Assembly (NCBI GenBank): GCA_009760855.2
Contig: WPIO01000268.1
Location: 64,001 to 127,500, forward strand
Source: Cristatella mucedo
Taxonomy: Eukaryota; Bryozoa; Phylactolaemata; Cristatellidae
Direction: 5' to 3'
Length of the DNA stretch: 63,500 bases
Shown: positions 11,341 to 21,299 of the stretch, piece by piece
Layout of the letters: each line of letters opens with the position of its first letter
How positions within the stretch are numbered: position 1 is the stretch's first letter
Program-made: the position numbers and the translations under genes
Notes under the pieces: generated by a model
The model's database searches: none
Told to the model about the DNA's origin: nothing
The model's input: the letters and a program-made list of their open reading frames with translations, nothing else

Positions 11341-12135
11341 GCTTGTTTAGATAAGGATACCACGTCCAAGTTGGTCCATGCATTCGTGACATCCCGTCTT
11401 GACTTCTGCAACTCGTTGCTTACTGGCCTATCTGCATGTGCGATCAGGCGATGGCAGCTGGTGCAAAACTCTGCAGCTAGGCTTGTCTGTCGTAAGCATT
11501 GTAGTTGCCACATCACACCACTTCTCGCCGACCTGCATTGGCTACCAGTCAGGCAATAGATTGACTTCAAGGTTTTGTCGCTCACTTTTAGGTCACCTAA
11601 TTATTTGGTTCTAGCCTATCTCTCAGATCTACTCCCCCACCAGGTCAAGCATCGTACCACCAGCTTTTATATTTGATATCTATGCATGCTTGCTGTCATT
11701 GCTATTTGTGTGAGAATCTTGCTTCAGTATCTACGCTTTATGTATGCTACAGTATGACGGGACGTATTCAAGGATTAGGGAGTATTTTGTCACCGTGAGG
11801 TGATTAAGGCTTGCTTTGTTGTGCTGAGTGCTAGCAAGGTCGAAAAAGTTTGGTGGCCCTGCATCATGCATAGTCCACAGTTCCACACAGGTGTGTGGGG
11901 CTTGTGTGCATGCATGTTTGCACTGTTACGTGTATATATGCCCTTGCGCGATGGTTATGTGCACACGTGGGTGGGTGAACGCAAGCACGTGCATGAAAAC
12001 AAGCCTACAAAAACCCGTACAGACCTCAAATCCTTTGGAGACTGTGCATTTAGTTCGAATGCTCCCAAAGCCTGGAACTCCCTCCCGACCTGCGTCAGAA
12101 CATCCCCTGACCTGACCACATTTAGAAAGAATTAA
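11341..12135 (+). repeat. LINE family A, 5'-truncated, with a 340-bp insertion
   Basis: Sense LINE A, open over LVHAFVTSRLDFCNSLLTGL, the region following the reverse transcriptase. It breaks at about 11656, where 340 bp of unrelated GT-rich DNA is inserted, and resumes at about 11999 as KSFGDCAFSSNAPKAWNSL, part of the LINE A C-terminus. The insert has no features I recognise. Confidence 0.65.
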
Positions 12136-12139
12136 AATG

Positions 12140-12465
12140 TGATTATGTGAGATTTGAGGTTTGAACGAGGTATTGGTAAACTGGTGGATTCCGAAAAGCG
12201 CGTGGTAAGATACTTGGCCTGGTGGGGGAGTAGCTCTGAGAGATAGGCTATAGCCAAAGAATGAAGTGACCTACCAGTGAGCGATAAAAATTTGAAGTCG
12301 ATCCATTGCTTGACTGGTAGCTAGTGCAGGTCGGGGAGAAGTGGTGTGATGTGGCAACTGCAATGCTCACGACAGACAAGCCTAGCTGTGGAGTTTGGCA
12401 CCAGCTGTGATCGCCTGATTGCACATGCCGGTAGGCCAGTAAGCAGTGAGTTACAGAAGTATGTA
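12140..12465 (-). repeat. LINE family A fragment, antisense
   Basis: Antisense copy of the segment after the reverse transcriptase ('gactggtagctagtgcaggt', 'ccgaaaagcgcgtggtaaga'). It adjoins the sense fragment upstream, another inverted pair. Confidence 0.6.
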
Positions 12466-12719
12466 CGACTCACGGGCAGGCTGTATATCATTCACTAATG
12501 CAGTGTTTGACATCCTTACCTGCTGCTTCAAATGTAGTGCATTCGGTAACCATAATGATGCCAGATACTGGTGTAATAATCCAGTTCAGTACAAGCTGCA
12601 AAACGTCAACGCTAAGCCCCACGGCATAAATATCAGTCGAAAATGTGTTATTTGGTATGAAACCATTTTTATTTTCATTATAATTATTTTAAATCACGTC
12701 TGGATAGGCAATTATGAGA

Positions 12720-12936
12720 CGATGTTTTGATTCTAGTGCTGGGCTGTAATCAGTATCCTTCTATATGCAGTTGTTTCATGATAATGTCTGGTGTTCACTA
12801 TTTTTGTTTCATCCCTAGTTATCACAATTTGTCTCCTGTGCTTATCATTGTAGCTGTCCTGCCAGCTATAACTTGGGTTAGTGCCTTTTTAAGATTAGCC
12901 ACGGCACAAAGGGGGCCGATGTACTAATTCGCATCG
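12720..12936 (+). promoter_or_regulatory. 5' flank of copy 3, shared with copy 4
   Basis: About 180 bp upstream of the coding start are similar to 60230-60416 upstream of copy 4 ('tgctgggct', 'gtgtctggt/atgtctggtg', 'cacaatttgtctcc'). The flank was therefore duplicated along with the gene. In copy 4 it ends 'ttttttgagaacag', a plausible splice acceptor before the ATG, so part may be a 5' UTR intron. In copy 3 the matching ATG has become ACG (12899-12902 region). Confidence 0.45.
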
Positions 12937-13990
12937 ATGGATGAACGCCTGCTGGCTTGCATCGCCTGCGGACAAGTAGCAGAGGAGCCTCTACTGCTGC
13001 GCTGTTTGCACAGCAGCTGCAGTCGCTGTGCAGACCAAGCATGCACAGCAGAGGGCTTAAAGAGCATCCTCTGCCTTGCTTGCAAAGTATCCACTGACAT
13101 CAGTATACCAAAGCATCACAACGGCTTTATTGCCAAGATGGGGAGACTTACAACAGCCATAAGAGATGCAGACAAGTGCAGTGTCTGCAGGGAAGCTGGT
13201 AGCCCGGACGAGGCAGCCTACTTCTGGTGTAGACAGTGCCAGAGATCCTTATGTCCATCATGCCTAGATCAGCACGATCAGCAAGGTATGGATCACGTGA
13301 CCGTTGACTTGGAACAGAATTCGAGTGAAGTGCTGCAAACCGCAGTGCAGCAGCTGTGCCCACAGCACCAGAAGCCTCTGGATCTGCTGTGCTTTGACTG
13401 CAAGAAAGCAACATGCATCGACTGCACCATCCAGTGACGGAGCTTACGACACTCGAAGGCGCAGCTGCTAAAAAACCCGAAAGCCGAACAATTTTTGAAG
13501 GACGCACGAGACAGCATAAAGCAGCTTCTAGAGCACTTGCATGGCAAGTCAGAGCAGATGCTAAAGTCCGTGACCTTGGTCAAGGACATCCAATCGGCTC
13601 GTTCCATCCGTCGGGATGAGCTGAGGACCAGAAAGAAGTATGTAGTGGATGCTTTGAACAAATCCTTTGAGGATTCTGAAGTGAAGCTCGAGGACTGCTA
13701 CGACCGGCTCGAGGAGAGCGCTGCTGCCCTGCAAAGCTTGGGCGAGCAGCTGAACCTGTCAGTGCAGCATGCCTCAGCATACATCAGCTGCCTCACAGAT
13801 TTGGCCAGCGACCCGGATTTCCTGGATCAGCAGGCAACCTTGAGGTCACGGCTCGAAGTGCTGGACAAGCAGCTGGATAGCTTCAATGAGATACCAGATA
13901 CTGAAAAGCTTGTGGTTCTGAATGGATCTTTCCCCGATGACTTTGACGAAGTGGTCACTTCATGGATTGGAACTCCAGAGCTGACCTCAG
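12937..13990 (+). pseudogene. RING/B-box/coiled-coil exon 1, copy 3 (one in-frame TGA)
   Basis: Single open exon except for one TGA at 13435-13437. RING-HC: CIACGQVAEEPLLLRCLHS.., with Cys/His spacing fitting C3HC4 (residues about 7-49). B-box 1: CSVCREAG...CRQCQRSLCPSC. B-box 2: CPQHQKPLDLLCFDCKKATC. Then a long coiled coil (EEL/DRLEESAAALQSLGEQL) to the donor 'tcag|gtaggt' at 13990, phase 1. The architecture resembles TRIM-type RING proteins, whose usual role is E3 ubiquitin ligation or scaffolding (family knowledge). The ancestral ATG, preserved in copy 4, is ACG here; I used the next in-frame ATG. The TGA replaces the TGC (Cys) of copy 4, just after the last B-box CxxC. It is either a young pseudogene exon or one read through; nonsense decay seems most likely. 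Confidence 0.75.
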
Positions 13991-14098
13991 GTAGGTGCTT
14001 GCAAAGATCTGCAGCTCATGCACGCCCTGCTCGAGGTGCTGGCAGCCAATCTTGCTGTAGTTTGTCAGTTGCAGTCCGCGAGGCCCTTTTCCTTATAG

Positions 14099-14167
14099 AC
14101 TGCCTTGACCGAATCCTAGCTGAAGCTAGCTCCTATAAGGATGATGCTGGTGGTAGTAACGTTGCAG
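14099..14167 (+). CDS. copy 3 exon 2, linker
   Basis: 69 nt between acceptor 'ccttatag' and donor 'gcag|gtgagt'. Joined in phase 1 to exon 1 it reads SDCLDRILAEASSYKDDAGG and then SNVA, leading into the propeller. The length is identical to exon 2 of copies 2 and 4, which supports the splice sites. No domain is evident. Confidence 0.7.
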
Positions 14168-14333
14168 GTGAGTTCAAATTTTCTGAAGGCAATTTGCCAG
14201 CCCAACAGCTTTCAGATTCCAAGCTAGTAGTTTGCTAAACTTCAAGCCTGTGAGTAATGCTGCCAGGATTGCATGGTTGCTTTTCCTCCCAATATTGACA
14301 ATGCAGCAATTTCTAGGAAACCCTTTGAAAAAA

Positions 14334-14505
14334 AGGCTAGCTGATTAAACAGCGTCTTTTTGTATAGCGACAGAAGAGCGTTTATGGCTATCACCACCAC
14401 TTGCAGTGGCGATAAAGGAGCGCCCACCGCAGGACTCGAATCTATGACCTCGGGGCCGAGGTCGTGAAAAGCAACCGCCTTACCAAGTGTGCCAATGAGG
14501 CCTTT
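14334..14505 (-). repeat. tRNA-derived SINE, type B
   Basis: Read on the minus strand: an A-box-like 'cttggtaaggcggttgctt', then 'cacgacctcggccccgaggt' and a B-box-like 'gattcgagtcc', followed by a body ending 'gtttaatcagctag'. Other copies, all antisense, are at 23152-23310, 26085-26220 (worn) and 58208-58305 (partial). Its 3' tail differs from type A, so it probably used a different LINE. Confidence 0.65.
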
Positions 14506-14654
14506 TCTGGATTTACCTCAATTGTACATAAGGAATGCGCACAATTTCATCTAGCTGTATCGGCGGTTTCAAGGCTGCACGAAAGATGAGAATCCAGTGA
14601 CCTGCACATTTGTCTGTACACCTTGTGCTGAGTGCCGAAGTAGCTAACACGTAA

Positions 14655-14790
14655 GCATAGATAATAATAATAGTAATGCACTCGATAAAGTGTCATCAGA
14701 GAACTCAATTTCATTCTAGGCACTTTACGTTTGCTGCAAAGGTAAACACAACTGAATGGTGAGTAATATCATGATAGATAAAGTAACATG
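14655..14790 (-). repeat. LINE family A 3' end, antisense
   Basis: ATA/ATT tract, then 'agaactcaatttcattctag', 'gcactttacgtttgctgcaa', the LINE A tail on the minus strand. It is a minimal, fully 5'-truncated insertion within intron 2. Confidence 0.65.
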
Positions 14791-16314
14791 AGATTGCCAT
14801 GTCAGCACTAGTACAGGCCTTGCAAGTACTCTTGCACTGGATCCTATAAAAGCATATTTGGCTTTATAGAGAGCCTAGAGTTAACATAGGAGGATGGCAG
14901 GATTGCTTGTGCCAATAACTTATAGGTCAGTACATCTTAGATGGGTCTAGTCAAGTAACTTGTTAAAACCCTTGGCTGGCAGCAGTGGTCTCACTGCAGC
15001 AACGCGTTTTGAGCCACAAAACTGTATTTGTCAGTGCTGCCTGGATACCCCTTGCCAAAAGTTGAAGCATAATTTTCAAAAAATAGAATCCTCATTTAGT
15101 GGGGAAAAATCGTTGATTCGCTTCTATGACAACTGTCAATTAGACTTCAAAAGTTATTGGTACATTTTAAAACGTTGTAATTGCATTTTTTATCGAGTAC
15201 CTTTAAATTGGCAGTATTACGATCTGTTTGCACTATGTTTTATGTTTTAACCTAGTGTTAGGGTTTCCTTGCTGCCAGTATTCAAGCTCTCCTTCTTTTG
15301 ATTGATGGCTTGCTTGGTAGAAATTATGGTGGCATCCTCACCCCCACAGTCCTGCTAGACATGTCAGTAGCGTTCGAATCAATCGACTATTCGACTATTC
15401 TTGGACGTCACGATACCTTCGGTCTTGATGAGCCTCTTGGCGATTCGCATTGTACTGCTATCTTTATCAGCAACTAACTGTCTGGTTGAGCCACTGGGTT
15501 GTTTGGGTTCTAGCAGTCTAATCTTGTTACGTCCCTCAGCTGACTGGGCACCTTTTTCAACATATCCTGCGCTGTTGCTTTATAACTGATTAGTTGTTCC
15601 TCTGTGTTCCCGATTCAACCTTACTGCTCCATTTCCCATCAGCGATGCAAAAAAAGTTCACATTAAAAGCTTCAGAAGATTAAATGTGAGCTCATAAAAC
15701 TATTGGACAGGCTCCCACAATATTCTCTAAAGTTGTGCATCCAGAGGCCACTGTGGTCTGGTGATGCAGCACCTCATGAATCAGTGACAAGACTATTGGT
15801 AGGCTGAGTGGCATTCCTTTTTACTTACCGTTTCGCAGCCGCTGAGATTTAGCTTGGTATGAACAAGTGAGGGAAGGAAGATAGGGTGCACGTATGAAAA
15901 GCTGCTAGTACAGCCATGCTTGTTACCTAATGTACAGGCAAGAAATGAAAAGCCATTTAAATGTATAAAGTTCATTTTATTTTATTAAGAACAAATATGT
16001 AAAGACGGGTATACAAAATGACTTGATGACCCGTATATCCATAAACCTTTTTTCATTCAAAAGCAACTGAAATGTGATTGAACTCTAAACTTATGAATCC
16101 TTATCACTCATAATTGCATGACCATTGAACTTCTCTAAACTCATTGTACCCTAGCTCATCGGAGTGTGGCAGTGCGGCTTGTGCTTGCAGCCGATAGAGA
16201 ATATGTAAGTTGAATGTACAGCATAGGAAATATTCTAATGAATAGGAGGTATTCGTTGCTAGAGAGCAGACACACTCTGTACGGACAACTCTCTGTTGCT
16301 GCCTGCATTCACAG

Positions 16315-17340
16315 ATCCGGCATTCTTCGTTGTAGCAGAGAAGCAGCCAGTGCTGCACTTCGGCCCGGCCTCCAGCAGCTTCCAGACGCCTGTCCATTGC
16401 TGTGACCTGTCTGTGACGTCAGAGGGGCATCTGCTGCTGGCTGCAGGGGAGCACGGCCTGAAGAAATACAGTCAGAGCGGCATCGAGCTGAGCGTCTGGA
16501 AACCTGCGAAGCGGAGCGACGGAGGGGACGACTGGGTCAGAGCAGTGCAGTCCCTGCAGGACGGACGAGCAGCTGTAGGCTTGTACTACTCACAGCTCGT
16601 CCTGCTGCTCAGATGCAGCAGCTCTGGACGTGCTGACGGACGTGCTGCTGCTGCTGGACGCCTGCGTTCACGGGTCGTCCAGCTGCTCAGACCCAGCTCT
16701 ACAGCTGCTGCTGCTGGTGGTGGGAACCAGTGGCTCGAGGACCGACGTGTCGCTGTGATGCCCTGGTCTCCCAGGAAGCTGTCCGTGCTCGGCGACCTGC
16801 TCGCTGTGACCCAGGACTGGCCTGGTCCAGGGCTGCAGCTGCTGCAGCTGAGCTCGGGGCGGCTGCTGCACAGCAGGAGGTACGAGTACAAGTATGGCAT
16901 ACTCAATGCGGCTCTCACTGATGCTGCTCTGGTCACTACGAGCTGCAGCAAGGTGAAGCTGGACGATGGCAAAGAGCTGTACGTAGTGGACAGCTGTAGC
17001 CACCGAGGTGACAGACAATGGAGACACGAGCTGAGCAGCGAGGAGCGAGCATGGGACGTCTGTGCTGCAGGCGCCATCGTGTACGTGGCTGTGCAAGGGC
17101 TGCAGGAGGGAGACAGTGAGAACTATGTGAGGGCGCTCTGTGCTGTTACTGGAGTGATGCTGCAGCAGGTTCTCTTCTACAGCAGCCACGGACTGCAGCT
17201 GCCTCGGTGGCTGTCACTGGGTGGGGGGCAGAGGACCGTGCTAGCCGTGCTTGGCAGGGACTGGCAGACTGTGACCGTGTACCCTGCAGCAGCAGCAGTA
17301 GCTGTCACTTCATGGATCGGAACTCCAGAGTTGACCTCAG
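16315..17340 (+). CDS. beta-propeller-like exon 3, copy 3, with added exon-1-type ending
   Basis: Open for 342 codons after acceptor 'cattcacag', in phase with exon 2. It has repeated hydrophobic strands such as VHCCDLSVTSEGHLLLAAG, KLSVLGDLLAVTQDW and GAIVYVAVQGLQEG, which suggests a beta-propeller (NHL/WD-like) placed C-terminal to RING/B-box/coil. I assign the fold by pattern, not by alignment. The exon ends YPAAAAVA followed by VTSWIGTPELTS and donor 'tcag|gtagtt'. This last segment is a 49/53-nt match to the end of exon 1 (13954-14006). Copy 2 instead stops shortly after the propeller. The new ending is phase 1 and can splice to 17491. CAG/CTG-rich codon use differs from the flanks. Confidence 0.7.
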
Positions 17341-17490
17341 GTAGTTGCTTTCAAAGTGTGGCAGCAGCACAACGTTGCTGCTGCCGCTCTGCTGCAGCGA
17401 CTGCATGCTATCTTGCTGCTGGTCTATCCCTCTCATAAATGAAGCCATATATAGATACGGCGCCCTAACGCCACTTGTGCATCACTGCAG

Positions 17491-17643
17491 ATGGTGTGGA
17501 GAGCTCGTCAACGTCATCCACTCCTGCAGACCCGCTGTTGCGGCAGAAAGCAGAGGAGAACCAGAATACATACGACTCGCTTCCGACCGAGGACGTGCTC
17601 ATGAATCTTCCGAGAGACTCGCTTGATCTGAAGGAGGAATTAG
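17491..17643 (+). CDS. exon 4, start of a tyrosine-kinase domain
   Basis: Preceded by acceptor 'catcactgcag' and joined in phase 1 to exon 3. It encodes a Ser/Thr/Pro-rich linker (VESSSTSSTPADPLLRQ), then NTYDSLPTEDVL and LPRDSLDLKEELG. The last stretch looks like the entry into a kinase domain just before the glycine loop. YDSL is a YxxL tyrosine motif in a linker position, comparable with SYK-family interdomain regions (family knowledge). The proposed donor is 'tta g|gttggc', which is weak. The frame stays open to 17759, so the exon could be longer or terminal. The outgoing phase (1) equals the incoming phase of the kinase exon at 21300. Confidence 0.5.
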
Positions 17644-17913
17644 GTTGGCCTGTTGAGCATTCAAAGTGGTGCCACCTGTCAGCTTGCATGCCAGTTCGCA
17701 AGCTTTCCACACTTTCCACAAATCTTTCCACTTGGCCACAGAGCCAGTCTCGAACATAGCCTTTAAAGTATTTAACATAACGATCGACAGATATCTTTTT
17801 TTTAATCTGGTATGTCGTTTGACGTAAATCTAGCCTGTCCTACCGTCAATTCAGGCACAGTCTGCTTACTGCTCAAATGGATTTGAACCTGCTATCATGT
17901 CGAGCCCTTATGG

Positions 17914-18099
17914 CAGCAGTTCTCAACATGTGGGTCGAGACCCCTTGGGGGTCGAATGACCCTTTCACAGGGGTCGCCTAAGACCATCGGGAAACACACA
18001 TTTTCACATTTTGCACACCATGATTTTATGGTTGGTGGTTGCCACAACACGAGAAACTGAATTAAAGTGTCGCGGCATTAGGAAGGTTGAGAACCACTG
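17914..18099. mobile_element. hAT-type miniature element, SPIN/URR1-like, with 8-bp TSD
   Basis: 186 bp bounded by imperfect inverted termini, CAGCAGTTCTCAAC at the left and, read on the minus strand, CAGTGGTTCTCAAC at the right. It is flanked by a perfect 8-bp direct repeat 'ccttatgg' (17906-17913 and 18100-18107). Inside, 'tgggtcgagaccccttgggg' and 'ctttcacaggggtcgcctaa', and on the other strand 'cttcctaatgccgcgac', closely match what I remember of the SPIN/URR1 group of non-autonomous hAT elements of vertebrates. It has no coding capacity and would depend on a transposase elsewhere. The 8-bp duplication is diagnostic of hAT insertion. Family identity is from memory and needs a database check. 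Confidence 0.85.
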
Positions 18100-19145
18100 C
18101 CTTATGGCAATGCATCCCAATCATAAGAAAGCGATCGGTCCACCGCCGGGGGGGGGGGGGGAGGCAATTCACATGCCAGAAACAGATTTGAGCATATGCC
18201 ACAAAATAGACGATCAATAGCTTCTTCTGCACACCAAATACCAAATTAAAGCCCGTGTTATTTGTCCGGTACACAATGTTGTGCAGGCTTGTTGCCATGG
18301 TTTATTATTTGAAATATCTATGATCGCCTTGATTGTGGCTCATGTATCTTAATGCCTTGCAGACCTTGCTTTTTCGCTAATCGCCGGTTCAAAGTCAGTC
18401 AAAAGGCTGTGTCGATAATGTCTGAGACAGAACTGTTACGTGCTATATCAAGCATATTATTATTATTATTATTATTATTATTCCTTGTGCCGCGACGTTT
18501 TTCCTTATAAATGACCATAGAGTGTTTGGACTTGCTGGTTCTTCTGGTTGTTTTCAGCCCATTAGCCCAAGGAGATCTGCTGTGCGATTGCTACCATCCA
18601 CTTCTCGGCGTGCATCCTGTATCTCTGTGTTGCCTGCTCCCCAATATCAGCTATTTATGTCTGTGACAGTGCAGCTATCCTGCTCCCGATATTCAGCCGT
18701 GATCTACACCACCACGTGTGAATGTTGAATGTTTCTGTCGCACATCGAGCGATCTTTACAAGGAAATGGTAAGAGCTCATTCCTCTTGTCCATCTGCAAC
18801 TGCTTTCATTCAGTGCATTAATTAGGCTGTTGCTGCTTGTGCCCTCGCTGCCACAGCAGCGACCCGACCTCGGTGTAAGCTTCCGCGTGCCTGAAGGTCC
18901 TCTCGGTATACTAAATTAGCTGCTCCATTCATTCACTTTACGAGTTAGCCATAGGAGCTTCTGCTCTGTGGATCCCAGACCGTGTAACTCATTCCCCCAC
19001 TCTCATGCCACATTTGCTCTGCTGCTGCCAACTTTGGGGTGTCCTTTCCTGCTGTCCTGCATGCACTTCTACTTCGATGCTACTCACTTCCTTGACTTCC
19101 TCTTCCTTCCTTTCCTTCCTCTTACTTTCTTTGCCGCTCAAGTTT

Positions 19146-19270
19146 GGTTGGCTCAAGGTAAGATGCTCATTTTTGACGAACGAGGTCGTGTGCTCGAGCT
19201 CTGCGTCATGCGTGTGAACTGCTGGGGTAGTGGCTAAGTCCTCTTAAGGCACTATACAAATTAAGTACAT
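19146..19270 (+). repeat. tRNA-derived SINE, type A, degenerate
   Basis: 'tggttggctcaaggtaag' then 'gaggtcgtgtgctcgagctc' repeat the A-box/B-box spacing of the other type A copies. The tail 'aagtcctcttaaggcactat' is a worn version of the shared LINE/SINE end. Confidence 0.5.
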
Positions 19271-20030
19271 TGTTAAGATTATTTTCAGTGTGTCGTTATT
19301 AATAGAATCGGGTGTCTGTCGTGTGCTGTCCGAAAGCCACCCAGGCTTGGCTTACGCTACAGAAAACGCTCCAGTGTCACACTCAGCTTTGTGCTTGTGC
19401 AGCTTTGTTGAGCTGCAGACGGAGACGCATACTTGCATAGATGCAAACCGCCACCGTAGAATCTGCTGCCGTTACTGCAGCTTCTCACTTTATTGCCCTG
19501 ATGAGAAGCTGATCTTTCGTGCCCTGTGTGCGCCTTCCATTTTCTCAGCACCTTCGTCGCGCACTGTACGTCACGAGGGGCACAGTCAAGTACCATGCTG
19601 CTTGTTTGCGGATGTTTTTACAATGTTGTTATCCTTGACAGGGTCTGGATGCTTTAGTAGGGTTCTGAAAGGTTTCTAAAAAAAGGATGGTCGTGAAATA
19701 CCGGTAGCCGTCAAGACACGTGAGGGTGATGACCCCTTTGATTGGGCTCTGCTGCCTGCTCGCCCAATCAATCCATCGGGCTGGCGTCAGCAGTCCTCGA
19801 ATCCAGGTTGCAACTAACTGGTTCCTATTTTTGCTAGGCAGTGGATCATGGTGGATTATAGCCATGCATATTTCACCCACGAGATAGCTGTTGCTAATTG
19901 AGCCACCTTTGAGCTGCTCTCCAGTTTTCTTGAGCTTGAGGTCAGATATGTGAGGCTAGAAACTGTGCTTCACAAGTCACAGCCCGGGAGATAAGGTGCC
20001 TGCTCTTCACGACCAAGGGTGTGGTTCGAA

Positions 20031-20052
20031 TGTGTGTGTGTGTGTGTGTGTG
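20031..20052. repeat. (TG)n microsatellite
   Basis: Short pure TG run directly after a tRNA-like phrase ending 'tgtggttcgaatgtg', which may be the head of another SINE with a simple tail. Confidence 0.7.
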
Positions 20053-21067
20053 TCTGTGCATGCGTACGTGCGTGCGTGGGTGTCATACCACCAACGATTG
20101 CTGTTCCCGTTTATGTGCCGAGTCGGTCTTTCTCCCAATTAATAACTGGAAGCTGTTGGTGGTGACTATTAGTTGCTGATGCAAAATTAGACTGCCCCTG
20201 GGTCGAAGGAATATATCTCTCTCTCACTCTGTGACCCAGATGTCGTCGGTTCAAGCCTTGGTGCTGGCAGCTTTCTGTTGCCCCAGTGCAAGCTGGATGT
20301 GGCCGATAAGGCTCATCTTCTACTATATAAATGAGGCTATCAAAGCAACCAACCTTTACTTTACTCAGCGAAGACTTCTGTTGCCAAACTGCTTGATGGT
20401 CTTCAGTAAACTGGGTTTAGGGTTGGAAGAAAGTAAGTCTGCTGTCTTCCTTTTCACCTGTAGAAATTGGCAGTGTGCCCATTATTGGTTCTGCCTTCCA
20501 GTGAGCTCCATTCAACCTCGAGGTGTTGTCCTCTGACAAAATCCTAGCTATGGCCTGGATGTACAAGCTTTTATTGGGCTACAGCAAATCATCCCACTGT
20601 GTATGCATGTGTATACTAGTTCTTATGCGTAGCACTTTGTCTCGATATGTGGCTCTGGAGTGTCGTCAACGCTGCCGAAAATTATTTTTTTTCCCTGATG
20701 TTGAGCCGGCCTGATGTTGAGCCTGATGTTGAGCACAAGTACCTCATTGGCCCGGATGCACTAGATGGAGTCCGGTTGTTGGCGTTTTTGCACCTGCTTC
20801 CCTGGTCATCTTTGTCGACAGTGTCAACATCATCCCTCCCCCTCCCTGCCGAGCGATGCTAAGGAATTGTTTGCCCTTGTGTTTCATCCCTCACTCTGGA
20901 GTGTCTCTCTTGCATTGGGGTAAAACTAGGGCTCTCGGCTTTGACAGAGCTGTCCCATCGTTGCACAAAACTGTACTGCTACGGTCACCACTAATGGTGC
21001 CTAAACGATGACAGACCGTCTATGGCACTGCAGTACACCATCTGGGCGTCCATGTTCTCTACGTGTG

Positions 21068-21179
<112 letters not shown>

Positions 21180-21299
21180 GTAAGTGATCAGTCAGCTGGT
21201 CTCTGTGTGATCAATTAGCTGACCTTTCGGTCGCTGGGCTCTGGCAGCCTGCTCTAGTGCTTCACCGGTGTCTGCTAGCCTCCGTGCTCCTTCTGCTAG

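Larger units (their letters stand above)
14168..16314 (+). other. intron 2 of copy 3
   Basis: Homologous to the introns at 4189-6090 and 62259-63500. It contains an antisense type B SINE (14334-14505) and an antisense LINE A 3' end (about 14655-14790), neither present at the corresponding place in copy 2. Confidence 0.65.

Noticed and set aside
13435-13437. Copy 3 as a selenoprotein
   Set aside because: The Cys is not a canonical B-box ligand, the ancestral ATG is also mutated, and I cannot see a SECIS element by eye. Kept only as a remark.
14334-14505. True tRNA genes at the SINE heads
   Set aside because: No acceptor stem closes around the boxes and each is followed by a repeat body shared with other copies.
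16586-17189. Long minus-strand ORFs opposite the propeller exons (also 6368-6904)
   Set aside because: They are shadow frames caused by GC-rich codon third positions; the plus strand has splice borders, homology among copies and the longer frame.
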